A DNA stretch of 64,000 bases from Achromobacter insolitus (GCF_002209555.1 NZ_NJIF01000008.1:1-64000), one strand, 5' to 3'. Positions 42,021 to 51,375 are shown, counted from the first letter of the stretch. Numbers and translations: made by a program. Notes: a model not told the origin generated them from the sequence alone.

Positions 42021-42747
42021 AGTCTCCAACATCCATAAACGCTTTGGCGCCAACGCGGTGCTCAATGGCGTCTCGCTCGACATCAACGAAGGCGAGATCG
42101 TCACCATCATCGGCCGCTCCGGCTCGGGCAAATCGACGCTGTTGCGCTGCCTGAACGCGTTGGAAACGGTGGACGATGGCGACATCCGCATCGGCGGGGA
42201 ACGGGTCCATGCCGCCATGCCCGGCCTGCGCCAGTTCCGCCAGCGCGTGGGCATCGTGTTCCAGCAGTTCAACCTGTTTCCTCACCTGAACGTCGAACGC
42301 AACATTACGCTGGCGCCGACGCTCAACGGCAAGATCTCCAAATCGCAGGGCCGTGCGCTGGCGCTGGACGTGCTGCGCCGCGTCGGCCTGGCCGAAAAGA
42401 TCGACGCCTACCCGGCCGTGCTGTCGGGAGGCCAGCAACAGCGCGTGGCGATCGCCCGCTGCCTGGCCATGGCGCCGCAGCTGATGCTGTTCGACGAGGT
42501 CACCTCGGCGCTGGACCCGGAGCTGGTGGGCGAAGTGCTGAAGGTCATGGAAGACATGGCGCGCCAGGGCATGACCATGGTGCTGGTGACACACGAAATG
42601 GCCTTCGCGCGCAACGTCGCGTCCAAGGTGATCTTCATGCACCAGGGCCGCGTCTGGGAACAGGGCCCGCCCGCCGAACTCTTCTCCAACCCCCAAACCC
42701 CCGAGCTGCGCCAGTTCATCGGCACGGCCGCGCCCGCCACTCATTAA
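42007..42747 (+). CDS. amino acid ABC transporter ATP-binding protein, GlnQ/HisP type
   Basis: This 246-residue protein has Walker A GRSGSGKST (about 36-44), signature LSGGQQQR (about 137-144), Walker B LMLFDEVTSALDPE and the His switch VTHEM. It powers the polar amino acid importer encoded around it. Confidence 0.9.
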   Translation: MALVEVSNIHKRFGANAVLNGVSLDINEGEIVTIIGRSGSGKSTLLRCLNALETVDDGDIRIGGERVHAAMPGLRQFRQRVGIVFQQFNLFPHLNVERNITLAPTLNGKISKSQGRALALDVLRRVGLAEKIDAYPAVLSGGQQQRVAIARCLAMAPQLMLFDEVTSALDPELVGEVLKVMEDMARQGMTMVLVTHEMAFARNVASKVIFMHQGRVWEQGPPAELFSNPQTPELRQFIGTAAPATH

Positions 42748-42771
42748 GGCATCCACCACTGGAGTCATCGC

Positions 42772-43557
42772 ATGAAACTGTTCGCCAAGCTGGCCGCCGC
42801 CGCGGCCGTCTGTCTCTCCCTGGCCGCCCCCGCCACGGCCGCCGACAAACTGCAGGACGTGCTGGGCGCGGGCAAGCTGCGCGTGGGCGTGCTGATGGAT
42901 GCCGCGCCCTGGGGCTTCAAAGACGCCAAGGGCGAAGCTGCCGGCCTGGACATAGACCTGGCAAGGTTGATGGCCGCTGACATGGGCGTGAAGCTGGAGC
43001 TGGTGCAGGTGACCGGCGCCAGCCGTATTCCCAGCCTGCTGGCCGGCAAGGTCGACGTGCTGATCGCGGCCGCCGGCGCCACGCCGGAACGCGCCCAACA
43101 GGTCATGTTCTCGCAGCCGTATGCCGCCGTGAACCTGGGCGTCTACGGTGGCGAGAGCATGCAACAGGCCAAGACCGTGGAAGAACTGAAGAATCACAGC
43201 ATCGCGGTCGCCAAGGGTTCCACGCTGGACATCTGGCTTACCGACAACGCGCCGGGCGCAAAACTGGTGCGCTTCGAGGACACGCCTTCGGCCGTGGCCG
43301 CCTATCTGGCCGGGCAGTCGGAATCCTTCGCCGAAAACAGCGCCATCGCGCTCAAGGTGTCTGAAGACAATCCCGCGAAGGCGCCGCAGCTCAAGTTCCT
43401 GATCCGCCAATCGCCCGCCCACGCCGCCGTGCAGCAAGGCCAGCAGAACCTGCTGAACTGGATCAATACCTTCCTCTTCACCAATCGCCTGAACGGCAAG
43501 CTGCCCGCCCTGCAGGAAAAGTGGTTCAAGGAAGCCCAGACGCTGCCGCAGATGTAA
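42772..43557 (+). CDS. amino acid ABC transporter substrate-binding protein
   Basis: This 261-residue periplasmic protein has a signal peptide (LFAKLAAAAAVCLSLAAPATA, about 22 residues) and the SBP_bac_3 fold: GKLRVGVLMDAAPWGFKD, GLDIDLARLMAADMG, and KVDVLIAAAGATPERA. The class binds polar or cyclic amino acids. It is cotranscribed with the permeases and ATPase and followed by RidA, implying a substrate that generates a reactive enamine when catabolised. Confidence 0.9.
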   Translation: MKLFAKLAAAAAVCLSLAAPATAADKLQDVLGAGKLRVGVLMDAAPWGFKDAKGEAAGLDIDLARLMAADMGVKLELVQVTGASRIPSLLAGKVDVLIAAAGATPERAQQVMFSQPYAAVNLGVYGGESMQQAKTVEELKNHSIAVAKGSTLDIWLTDNAPGAKLVRFEDTPSAVAAYLAGQSESFAENSAIALKVSEDNPAKAPQLKFLIRQSPAHAAVQQGQQNLLNWINTFLFTNRLNGKLPALQEKWFKEAQTLPQM

Positions 43558-43581
43558 ACCGCCTCATCATCAAGGACTCGC

Positions 43582-43929
43582 ATGATCAAACGCTACAAAT
43601 CCGGCTCGCGCATGAGCCAGGCCGTTTCGTACAACGGCTTCGTGTTCATCGCCGGCCAGGTGGCCGACAACCGCCAGGGCTCGCTCGAATCCCAGACCCG
43701 CGAAGTGCTGGCCAAGATCGAAGCGCTGCTGGCCGAGGCCGGCAGCGACAAGTCGCACCTGCTGGCCGTGGACGTGTTCCTGCCCGCCATCGGCGATTTC
43801 GATGCCATGAACCGCGTCTACGACGCCTGGATCGACCCGTCCAACCCGCCCGCCCGCGCCTGCGTCGAAGCTCGCCTGGCGGACCCCGACCTGCGCGTCG
43901 AGATGACCGCGGTTGCCGCGCTGCGCTGA
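43582..43929 (+). CDS. RidA/YjgF family enamine/imine deaminase
   Basis: This 115-residue protein has the chorismate-mutase-like trimer fold (YNGFVFIAGQVADN, and the substrate-binding Arg in PPARACVEARLADP, about 91-104). RidA proteins hydrolyse 2-aminoacrylate and related enamines released by PLP dehydratases, which fits the first gene of the operon. AAGGACTCGC precedes the start. Confidence 0.85.
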   Translation: MIKRYKSGSRMSQAVSYNGFVFIAGQVADNRQGSLESQTREVLAKIEALLAEAGSDKSHLLAVDVFLPAIGDFDAMNRVYDAWIDPSNPPARACVEARLADPDLRVEMTAVAALR

Positions 43930-43962
43930 AAGCGCGGCGCTGCGGCCTTCCGATCCCTTTTC

Positions 43963-43981
43963 GCGCCGCTTCGCGCGGCGC
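43963..43981 (+). other. hairpin between RidA and AstE-like genes
   Basis: GCGCCGC and GCGGCGC close a 5-base loop in the 66-bp gap, directly upstream of the deacylase start. There is no U-tract; it may attenuate expression of the downstream genes. Confidence 0.35.
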
Positions 43982-43995
43982 TGTTGTATCCCTAC

Positions 43996-45030
43996 ATGCA
44001 CACCGGCCTGTTTCACGAGATAGACTTCGACGCCGACGGCAAGGCGCTCAGCTTCCTGGGCACCCCCTATTCGGTGGACCGTTCGCCCTACTACCAGATC
44101 AAGACGCCCATCTGCCGCATCCGCAACGGCAGCGGCCCGCGCGTGCTGCTCATGGCCGGCAACCACGGCGATGAATACGAGGGCGAAGTCGCCCTGGGCC
44201 GCCTGATCCGCCGGCTCGAGCCATCCCACGTGCGTGGCGAGGTCACGATCCTGCCGCTGGCCAACCTGCCCGCCGTAATGGCGGCGCGCCGGCGCTCTCC
44301 GCTGGACAACGGCAATCTCAACCGTGCCTTTCCAGGCGCGCCCGGCGGCACCCCCACGGAGCGCCTGGCACACTTCCTGGAACACGAACTGTTCCCCCGC
44401 CACGATGTGGTGTTCGACATCCACTCCGGGGGCACCTCGATGGCGCATCTGCCCACCGCCCTGATCGAACGCCAGGCGTCTCCCGAGCGCATGGCGCGCG
44501 CGCTGGATCTGATGGCGTCGCTGGGCATGGGCCACGCCTTCGTCGCAGCCAATGGCCGCGATGCCCCCACCTCCATGGCGGCGGCGGCGCGCGCGGGCGC
44601 AATCGGCATCAGTGGCGAATTCGGCGGCGGCGGCACGCTGACCCCGGCAACCCTGGCCGCCACCCAGCGCGCCATCGACAATCTGCTGCAGAAACTTGGC
44701 GTGACGGACGCGCCGCTGCTCGGCCCGCACGCGCCCGGCGCCCCTGCCATGCAGTTGCTGGAACTGGACAGCCACGAACAGAATATCTTCGCCACTCGCC
44801 GTGGCTGGTTCGAACCCGCGGTGGACATCGGCGCAACCGTTCGCGCCGGCGATATTGCGGGTTATTACCACGATCTCAATCAGCTGGACGCGCCAGAGGA
44901 GGTCTTGCGCTTCCGGGTATCGGGTATCGTGATTTCCCGGCGGCTGCACACCGACTGCGAGTCTGGCGACAGCCTGATCCAGGTTGCCCGTCCGGCCGGC
45001 CAGGCTGATATCCTGACGCCTGTCGCCTGA
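43996..45030 (+). CDS. AstE/AspA-type zinc deacylase (succinylglutamate desuccinylase family)
   Basis: This protein of about 344 residues has the M14-like zinc site of the AstE/aspartoacylase family: GNHGDEYEG (about 55-63, His and Glu ligands) and FDIHSGG (about 139-145, second His), with NRAFPG and GEFGGGG for substrate carboxylate binding. It removes an N-acyl group from an amino acid; related DoeB deacetylates N-acetyl-diaminobutyrate. The ATG at 43996 is used although its ribosome site is poor; a TTG at 43984 is in frame. In this operon it may deacylate the imported amino acid before PLP-dependent deamination. Confidence 0.8.
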   Translation: MHTGLFHEIDFDADGKALSFLGTPYSVDRSPYYQIKTPICRIRNGSGPRVLLMAGNHGDEYEGEVALGRLIRRLEPSHVRGEVTILPLANLPAVMAARRRSPLDNGNLNRAFPGAPGGTPTERLAHFLEHELFPRHDVVFDIHSGGTSMAHLPTALIERQASPERMARALDLMASLGMGHAFVAANGRDAPTSMAAAARAGAIGISGEFGGGGTLTPATLAATQRAIDNLLQKLGVTDAPLLGPHAPGAPAMQLLELDSHEQNIFATRRGWFEPAVDIGATVRAGDIAGYYHDLNQLDAPEEVLRFRVSGIVISRRLHTDCESGDSLIQVARPAGQADILTPVA

Positions 45031-45055
45031 TCCCGGAACAATCAAAAGAAATCGC

Positions 45056-46144
45056 ATGACCCACCGGCCCGCGCCCTCCTCCCTTCCCACCTACGACGAC
45101 GTACTGCGCGTGCGTCCCGAAGGCGCCGCCGCCCCCGCGCGCGCGGCCGCCCCCGCCAAGCCGCCGCGCATCGAGGAAGTGGCCAGGCTAGCGGGCGTGT
45201 CCCCCATCACGGTATCGCGCGCCCTGCGCCATCCCGAGAAAGTGGCGCAGGAAAAGCGCGACCGCATCCTGCAAATCGTGGCGCAGACCGGGTATGCGTC
45301 CAATCCGCATGCACGGGCCTTGCGTTCGGGGCAATCCAGTGTGGTGGCGGCTTTCGTGTCCAACATCCTGAGCCAGCAATTCGCGCTGGCCGTGCAGGGC
45401 TGTGCAGAGGTGCTGGAGCCGCAGGGCTACCAACTGATGGTGGGACAGACTTCGTATTCCTACGCCAAGGAAACCAGCATGATTGCGTCGCTGCGCGCCC
45501 TGCGCCCGGCGGCGGTGTTGTTCACCGGCGTCATCGAACTCGAAGAAAACCGCCAATCGCTGCGCGAACTGGGCATTCCCATCATGGAAACCTGGGCCTA
45601 TCCGCGCGACCCCATCGACATGCTGGTGGGTTTCTCCAATTACGACGGCGGCGTCATGGCCGCGCGCCATCTGGCGGAACGCGGCTATCGGCGCGTCGCC
45701 TTCCTGGCGCGCCAGGGCGGGCGCGGCGAACTGCGCCGCCAGGGCTTCAACGCCGCCTCGGCCGAGCTTGGCCTGCAAGTGGTGGCGGAGCTGGCCGTGG
45801 ACAATGCCCAGACCATCGCCGACGGGCGAGCGGCCTTGACCCGTCTGCTGGGCATGGGCCAGGCCTTCGACGCGGTCTTCTGTGCCAACGATCTGCTGGC
45901 GGTGGGCGCGCTTTTCGAAGCCCGCGACCGCAAGCTCGCCATCCCGCGCGACATTGCCATCCTGGGCTTCGGCGATACCGACATCGCCAATGAGATCGAA
46001 CCCGGCCTGACCACCATCGGCGTGGACAGCCGCAAGCTGGGCGCGCGCGCCGGGGAACTGCTGCTGCAACGCCTGAACGGCGGGACGCCGGCAGCGCGCC
46101 AGGAAGTGTTTCCACTGACGCTCAATCAGCGCGCCAGCGCCTAG
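45056..46144 (+). CDS. LacI-family transcriptional regulator
   Basis: This 362-residue protein has an unusual disordered Ala/Pro-rich extension of about 35 residues, then the LacI HTH with hinge (about 36-92, IEEVARLAGVSPITVSRALRHP, and YASNPHARALRSG) and a periplasmic-binding-like effector domain (about 95-350). It is last in the operon and is the most likely ligand of the paired palindromes before the first gene. Confidence 0.85.
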   Translation: MTHRPAPSSLPTYDDVLRVRPEGAAAPARAAAPAKPPRIEEVARLAGVSPITVSRALRHPEKVAQEKRDRILQIVAQTGYASNPHARALRSGQSSVVAAFVSNILSQQFALAVQGCAEVLEPQGYQLMVGQTSYSYAKETSMIASLRALRPAAVLFTGVIELEENRQSLRELGIPIMETWAYPRDPIDMLVGFSNYDGGVMAARHLAERGYRRVAFLARQGGRGELRRQGFNAASAELGLQVVAELAVDNAQTIADGRAALTRLLGMGQAFDAVFCANDLLAVGALFEARDRKLAIPRDIAILGFGDTDIANEIEPGLTTIGVDSRKLGARAGELLLQRLNGGTPAARQEVFPLTLNQRASA

Positions 46145-46176
46145 ACCCCGCAGCTGCCTCCAGGCGGGGCACGGGG

Positions 46177-46995
46177 TCATTCGTCGAACACGATACGCAG
46201 GCCAGGCAAGCCTATGCCCTCCAGCGCGGTGCTCCACGTTTCGCCCGCGTGTACCGGGTGGGCCTGGGTCAGCGTTCCCGTCGTGACCAGCTCGCCTGCC
46301 TGGATCGCCTCGTCGGCCGGCCGCTCCGCGAGCACAGCCAGCAGATGGGCCAACGCCGCCAGCGGACTGCCAAGCACATTGGAACCGTAGCCGGTTTCCC
46401 GATGAATGCCGTTGCAGGAAAGGTCTATCCGGAAGTCCGCCAACCGTCCGATCAGCCCCGGCCCTAGATCGGTAGCCTCCATCAGCGGCCCGACAAAAAG
46501 CGCGCCATGCAAGGCGTTGTCCGCCACGGTGTCGGCCGCCTGGAACTGCCACGCGGGATAGTGCGATTGCACCAGCTCAAAACCGTGGGCGATCCAGTCC
46601 ACGCAGGCCAATAGGGTGGCGGGATCCCGCGTTGCCGGTGGCGCGGAATGGAAATGCAGCACGATTTCAGGCTCGATGCGCGGTTCGACATAGCGGCCCA
46701 GGCGGCAATGGACTTCTCCGGTATCGTCGTAGAAGGCGCTGTGTTCATAGACGCGCCCCCATACGGGAAAGTCCACGCCCAGCGCCGCCCACATCGCGGG
46801 ATTGGTGAATCCGATCTTGCGGCCGACCAGAAGCGCGCCCTCGGCCAGCCTCGCCTGGTGAATCCGCGCAGCCACGTCATAGGCCGCGTCCAGGTCGAAA
46901 CGCGGCCGCCTTGTTGTGAGCGGCGCAATGTAGGAAGCATGGTCCTGCGCCGCCTTGACTTCGCGGGCAAGCACCGCAGCGTCGGAAGCGGGCAT
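46177..46995 (-). CDS. 2-oxopent-4-enoate hydratase family protein
   Basis: This 272-residue protein belongs to the fumarylacetoacetate hydrolase-like hydratases (MhpD/HpcG/XylJ type): VGRKIGFTNPAMWAALGV (about 59-76), EPEIVLHF (metal-binding Glu pair near 108-115), and the closing G-TLT/HAGE segment. These add water to 2-oxo-4-enoates after aromatic meta-cleavage, or act as decarboxylases. The ATG at 46995 has AGGAGCCACC upstream. It stands alone, divergent from a LysR regulator, with no other aromatic genes nearby, so the pathway is unknown. Confidence 0.8.
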   Translation of the reverse strand: MPASDAAVLAREVKAAQDHASYIAPLTTRRPRFDLDAAYDVAARIHQARLAEGALLVGRKIGFTNPAMWAALGVDFPVWGRVYEHSAFYDDTGEVHCRLGRYVEPRIEPEIVLHFHSAPPATRDPATLLACVDWIAHGFELVQSHYPAWQFQAADTVADNALHGALFVGPLMEATDLGPGLIGRLADFRIDLSCNGIHRETGYGSNVLGSPLAALAHLLAVLAERPADEAIQAGELVTTGTLTQAHPVHAGETWSTALEGIGLPGLRIVFDE

Positions 46996-47103
46996 GGTGG
47001 CTCCTGAAGGTACGCTCAAATGTAAAAGAAAACGCGCCCGCGCAGTACCGCAACCGGTATATGCTCCCCTGACGTCCTATTTTCAGAACAGCGGGGAAGC
47101 GAC

Positions 47104-48051
47104 ATGCATGACTTGAATGACCTTTATTACTTCGTCCAGGTCGTCAAGAATGGCGGATTCGCGCCAGCGGGACGCGCGCTGGACATCCCCAAATCCCGCC
47201 TCAGCCGGCGCATCGCGCTGCTCGAAGACCGGCTGGGCGTGCGCCTCATCCAGCGTTCCACGCGCAGCTTCGCCGTGACGGAACTGGGTCAGGAATATTA
47301 CGAGCAATGCCTGTCGATGCTGGCTGGCGCGGAAGCCGCCCAGGAGGTCATCGACCGCACCCGCGCCGAACCGCAGGGCACGATACGCATGAGCGCGCCG
47401 CCCGCGCTGATCTACTACTTCCTGGGCGATCTGGTCGCCCGCTTCATGGTCCGGTGTCCCAAAGTCCACGTCTACCTGAAGAGCTTCAGCCGGCCGGTGG
47501 ACGTGCTGCGCGAAGGCTTCGACATCGCGGTGCGCGTGCGCTTCGGCCCCATCGAGAGCAGCGACCTCATCATGAAGCCCCTGGGCATGAGCTGCCAATG
47601 CCTGGTGGCTAGTCCGGCGCTGGCCCGCGGAATCTCGCTGCCCGCCGATCCCCACGCCCTGAGCCAGCTGCCCACGCTGGCGCTTGGCACCGAGCAGCGT
47701 GAATCCCATTGGCGGCTGGACGGACCGGACGGCGCCCGCATCGTCGTGCCGTTCACGCCTCGCCTCGTGACGGACGACATGCTGGCGCTGAAACAGGCGG
47801 CCTTGCGCGGCGTAGGCGTCGTCGCCCTGCCCCTGTTGATGATCCGCGAAGAGCTGGATGCGGGCACGCTGGTGGACATCGGCGCTCCCTGGCAGCCGGA
47901 GGCGGGCAGCGTCCACGCCATCTTCCCCTCGCGCCGCGGCCTGCTGCCCGGCGTGCGTGAACTGCTGGACTTCCTGAGCTCGGAATACCAGGAGGTCGCC
48001 AGGCGCGAACACGATACGCAGGTACGCCACAAGGTGCCCACCTTGAAGTAG
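47104..48051 (+). CDS. LysR-family transcriptional regulator
   Basis: This 315-residue protein has the LysR HTH at residues 3-62 ([23 protein letters not shown], with Pro-Lys-Ser-Arg typical of the PecT/DsdC-like DmlR branch) and an effector domain at about 88-300. GGGGAAGCGAC precedes the start. It is divergent from the hydratase gene across a 108-bp gap and precedes a pair of YcaC-type hydrolase genes; it may control either side. Confidence 0.85.
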   Translation: MHDLNDLYYFVQVVKNGGFAPAGRALDIPKSRLSRRIALLEDRLGVRLIQRSTRSFAVTELGQEYYEQCLSMLAGAEAAQEVIDRTRAEPQGTIRMSAPPALIYYFLGDLVARFMVRCPKVHVYLKSFSRPVDVLREGFDIAVRVRFGPIESSDLIMKPLGMSCQCLVASPALARGISLPADPHALSQLPTLALGTEQRESHWRLDGPDGARIVVPFTPRLVTDDMLALKQAALRGVGVVALPLLMIREELDAGTLVDIGAPWQPEAGSVHAIFPSRRGLLPGVRELLDFLSSEYQEVARREHDTQVRHKVPTLK

Positions 48052-48166
48052 CTCCGGGGGATCGCGCAGCGTTCGACATGTGGGACGCAGAAACCCATTT
48101 TTCCTGCCTACCCAGCCGGGCGAGTTGCTCCTAGCATGGTTAGCCCCACATCAACAGGAGCATCCC

Positions 48167-48844
48167 ATGAGCGTCCCCGCCAACTTCAATGGCCAACGCC
48201 CCGTCATCGACCCCGATGACGCCGCCATGCTGCTGATCGACCACCAAAGCGGGCTGTTCCAGACGATCGGCGACATGCCGATGACCGAACTGAGATCGCG
48301 CGCCGCTGCGCTGGCTACCATGGCCACGCTGTCGAAACTGCCCGTCATCACCACTGCCTCGGTGCCCCAAGGTCCCAACGGCCCGCTGATCCCCGAAATC
48401 CACGAAAACGCCCCGCATGCGAAATACGTGGCCCGCAAGGGCGAGATCAACGCATGGGACAACCCTGAATTCGTCGCCGCCGTAAAAGCCACCGGACGCA
48501 AGACTCTGATCATCGCCGGCACCATCACGAGCGTATGCATGGCCTTTCCCGCCATCAGCGCAGTCGCCGACGGCTACAAGGTCTTTGCTGTGGTCGACGC
48601 CTCGGGCACGTACAGCAAGATGGCGCAGGAAATCACGCTGGCGCGCGTGGTCCAGGCCGGGGTGGTCCCCATGGACACCGGCGCAGTCGCCTCCGAACTG
48701 CAACGGACCTGGCACCGTGAAGACGCCGCGAAATGGGCCGAGGTCTACACCAAGATCTTCCCGGCGTACCAGCTGCTGATAGAAAGCTACGGTAAGGCCC
48801 AGGATGTCATCAAGAATGGCGAAGTGCTCGACTCCCAACGCTGA
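48167..48844 (+). CDS. isochorismatase-family hydrolase, YcaC-like
   Basis: This 225-residue protein has the cysteine-hydrolase fold with Asp25 (LLIDHQSGL), Arg90 in YVARKG and the nucleophile Cys124 (ITSVCMAF), equivalent to D19, R84 and C118 of E. coli YcaC. It lacks close identity to YcaC elsewhere and has a longer C-terminus, so its substrate may differ. The ATG at 48167 has AGGAGCATCCC upstream. It is followed after 63 bp by a second, closer YcaC homologue. Confidence 0.8.
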   Translation: MSVPANFNGQRPVIDPDDAAMLLIDHQSGLFQTIGDMPMTELRSRAAALATMATLSKLPVITTASVPQGPNGPLIPEIHENAPHAKYVARKGEINAWDNPEFVAAVKATGRKTLIIAGTITSVCMAFPAISAVADGYKVFAVVDASGTYSKMAQEITLARVVQAGVVPMDTGAVASELQRTWHREDAAKWAEVYTKIFPAYQLLIESYGKAQDVIKNGEVLDSQR

Positions 48845-48907
48845 GACTCGCCGTTTTTTTTCCCGCGAGCCGCAAGGCGCGCACCCCTGCCTCTCATGGA
48901 GCACGCA

Positions 48908-49534
48908 ATGTCCAAGCCCTACGTAAAACTCGACAAGACCCAGGCAGCGGTACTGCTGGTCGACCACCAGGTGGGCCTGCTGTCCCTGGTCCGGGACTTC
49001 CAGCCCGATCAATTCAAGAACAACGTCCTGGCCCTGGCGGACCTGGCCAAATATTTCAAGCTGCCCACGATCCTCACCACCAGCTTCGAGGATGGCCCCA
49101 ATGGTCCGCTGGTGCGGGAACTGAAGGATCAGTTCCCCGAGGCGCCCTACATTGCCCGTCCGGGCAACATCAATGCCTGGGACAATGAAGACTTCGTCAA
49201 GGCCGTCAAGGCCACTGGCAAGAAGCAGTTGATCATCGCCGGCGTCGTCACCGAAGTCTGCGTCGCCTTCCCGGCGCTGTCGGCCCTGGAAGAAGGCTTC
49301 GACGTGTTCGTCGTCACCGACGCGTCCGGCACCTTCAATGAAGTGACCCGCAACGCCGCCTGGAGCCGCATGGAGCAGGCCGGCGCGCAATTGATGAGCT
49401 GGTTCGGCGTGGCCTGCGAACTGCATCGCGACTGGCGCAACGACATCGAGGGCCTGGGCACGCTGTTCTCCAACCACATCCCGGACTACCGCAACCTGAT
49501 GGCCGCCTATTCCACCGTCAAGGGAAGCAAGTAA
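48908..49534 (+). CDS. ycaC: YcaC-type hydrolase (isochorismatase family)
   Basis: This 208-residue protein has the same length as E. coli YcaC and shares long stretches (VTEVCVAFPALSALEEGFDV, WFGVACELHRDWRNDIEG). The catalytic residues are D19, R84 and C118. YcaC forms octamers; its substrate is unsettled. The start at 48908 is chosen for GGAGCACGCA. The gene pair arose by ancient duplication, since both copies keep GPNGPL, NAWDN and DASGT motifs. A strong terminator follows. Confidence 0.85.
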   Translation: MSKPYVKLDKTQAAVLLVDHQVGLLSLVRDFQPDQFKNNVLALADLAKYFKLPTILTTSFEDGPNGPLVRELKDQFPEAPYIARPGNINAWDNEDFVKAVKATGKKQLIIAGVVTEVCVAFPALSALEEGFDVFVVTDASGTFNEVTRNAAWSRMEQAGAQLMSWFGVACELHRDWRNDIEGLGTLFSNHIPDYRNLMAAYSTVKGSK

Positions 49535-49581
49535 TGTGGCGCCCGGCCATGCCCGGGCGCTAAGCCGGCTTGCGGCCTATT

Positions 49582-49614
49582 GAACGGCGGCGCGCCCGAT
49601 GCGCGCCGCCGTTC
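49582..49614. terminator. long hairpin shared by convergent genes
   Basis: A perfect 14-bp stem (49582-49595 with 49601-49614) closes a 5-base loop, followed by TATTTC on the plus strand. It lies after the ycaC stop, and the end of the convergent sterol-desaturase gene reaches its right arm. Confidence 0.6.
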
Positions 49615-50762
49615 TATTTCTTGCGGGCGAACGGATAGGCCTGCTGCGCCAGGAAAGTGCCCGGCATGTCGTTGTCCAGGATGCCGTAGTTCTCGGGCAG
49701 GCGCTTGCTCACGCCCCGCACCGCCGTGCCGAACGCGTAATCGATGAACGAAAAATGGGCGGCATAGTTGCGGTCGATTGCCTCGGTGTCCGACGAATGG
49801 TGCCAATGGTGGAAATCCGGCGTCACGATGATGTAGCGCAGCCAGCCCCAAGGCAGCCTGACGTTGGAATGGATCAGCACTGCCTGGAAGCCCACGATGA
49901 TGATGTAGGCGTCCAGTACCGGCTTGGAAAAGCCCAGCGCGAACAAGACGCCCAGCACCGCCACCCGGGTGATCAGCAATTCCACGATGTGCAACCGCGA
50001 ACCGGCCAGCCAGTCCAGCGTGCGAGTGCTGTGATGCACGGCGTGAATGCGCCACAGGAACGGAACCTCGTGGTAGGCGCGGTGCGCGGCGTACTGCACC
50101 AGGTCCGCCACCAGCACGGCCAGGAACAGTTCCACCAGATAGGGCAGCGACACGATTGCCTGCTGCAGCGGTTCATAGGCTGCCCACGAAAACAGCCGGT
50201 GCACGAAAAAGTTGATGCACAGCAGCACCGCGCCCACGGACAGGTGGTTGAACAGGAAGTGCTTCATGTCCACCTGCCATTCGCCGCGGAATACCGGCTG
50301 GCCGGGATATAGCGGAAACAGCTTCTCGAAAATGATGAACACCGTGCTGGAAGCCAGCAGGTCCAGGATGAACCAGTCCAGCCCCAGATAGGGGTGGTTG
50401 CCCGTATTGGACGTGGTCACCACCACGTTGCTGCCCCCTGCGGCCACCGCCCCGCACACGAGCACGAAAGCCGCGATGTTCAGCCAGCGCTGGCGGCCCA
50501 GCACGGTGTTGGCCAGCGCGATGGTGCCCGAAATCAGCAGCGCGGTGAACAGCAGGGCCCGCATCGCGTCCACGTTGTAGAAGCTGCGGAGCTCCGGGGT
50601 GGTCAGGTAGGCAGGGAAGTGGAACGCCAGGACGCCCAGGACCGCCAGGATCGCCAGGAACAGCGCGATCACGCCGCTCATCATGCCCGTACCCGGATGG
50701 ATCCTCCCGTCCTGCTTGAAAAGCTGTAAGACTTGGCGAAGGATGGACGCGCGCTGATTCAT
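49614..50762 (-). CDS. sterol desaturase/fatty acid hydroxylase family membrane protein
   Basis: This protein of about 382 residues has several membrane segments and the di-iron His clusters of the family: HRAYHE (about 226), HAVHHS (about 238) and HHWHH (about 317), with a further His between them. The family hydroxylates or desaturates lipids in the membrane using O2. The ATG at 50762 has no good ribosome site and the frame stays open upstream, so the start is uncertain. It converges with ycaC and has no operon partner. Confidence 0.8.
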   Translation of the reverse strand: MNQRASILRQVLQLFKQDGRIHPGTGMMSGVIALFLAILAVLGVLAFHFPAYLTTPELRSFYNVDAMRALLFTALLISGTIALANTVLGRQRWLNIAAFVLVCGAVAAGGSNVVVTTSNTGNHPYLGLDWFILDLLASSTVFIIFEKLFPLYPGQPVFRGEWQVDMKHFLFNHLSVGAVLLCINFFVHRLFSWAAYEPLQQAIVSLPYLVELFLAVLVADLVQYAAHRAYHEVPFLWRIHAVHHSTRTLDWLAGSRLHIVELLITRVAVLGVLFALGFSKPVLDAYIIIVGFQAVLIHSNVRLPWGWLRYIIVTPDFHHWHHSSDTEAIDRNYAAHFSFIDYAFGTAVRGVSKRLPENYGILDNDMPGTFLAQQAYPFARKK

Positions 50763-51015
50763 TTCAAATTTATGGCAGACCACGGGGAAGCGAGTGTATC
50801 GCCGGGGACAGATGTTCATGTAAGCAAACGTGATCAGCCACGACAGAATCAGTGCCACCCAGGCTTGCGCCGCATCAATCCGCCGGGGGGCGGCAGCCCC
50901 CCAGGCGGTTGACAACCGCCCGGGGTTGGCGTGTCATGGAATCGAAAGCTTTATGGATCATCAGGTTCCCCGGTTTCCCGCAGTGCCCATCAACCGGTTC
51001 TTTAAAGAGGCCCCT

Positions 51016-51240
51016 ATGTTCCCTGAATACCGCCACCTCATTACCCAACTGAAATCCGAGAACGCGCATTTCTCGGCGCTGTTCCAGCGTCACAACGACC
51101 TGGACCAGGAAATCAAGAACATGGAGGCCGGCATCCAGCCTGCGTCGGGCAACGAGGTCGAAGTGCTCAAGAAGGAAAAGCTGCACCTGAAGGACAAGCT
51201 GTACAGCATCCTGCGCGCTGCCGACCAGGGCGGCAGCTGA
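51016..51240 (+). CDS. DUF465 (YdcH-like) small protein
   Basis: This 74-residue, highly charged, all-helical protein has the family pattern MFPEYRHLITQLK at the start, HFSALFQRHNDLDQEIKNME and LKKEKLHLKDKLYSIL. YdcH-like proteins are common and of unknown function. AAAGAGG sits upstream of the ATG at 51016; longer open frames upstream are not supported. Confidence 0.85.
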   Translation: MFPEYRHLITQLKSENAHFSALFQRHNDLDQEIKNMEAGIQPASGNEVEVLKKEKLHLKDKLYSILRAADQGGS

Positions 51241-51351
51241 GCCCCCCAATTGTTACAGGCGGCATCGGACCGCGTCGGTTCCGTGCCGCCATCGGCGGTT
51301 TCTCCGCCGGCCCGCACAGCTCGTAAGACCAATTAGAAAAACTGAATATGG

Positions 51352-51375
51352 ATTAGGATAATTAGTTGTCCTAAT
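51352..51375. promoter_or_regulatory. perfect dyad upstream of the LysE/ArgO exporter gene
   Basis: ATTAGGA (51352-51358) and TCCTAAT (51369-51375) form a 7-bp perfect inverted repeat with a 10-bp gap, about 40 bp before the exporter start. It is placed like a LysG/ArgP-type operator, but no regulator gene is adjacent. Confidence 0.45.
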
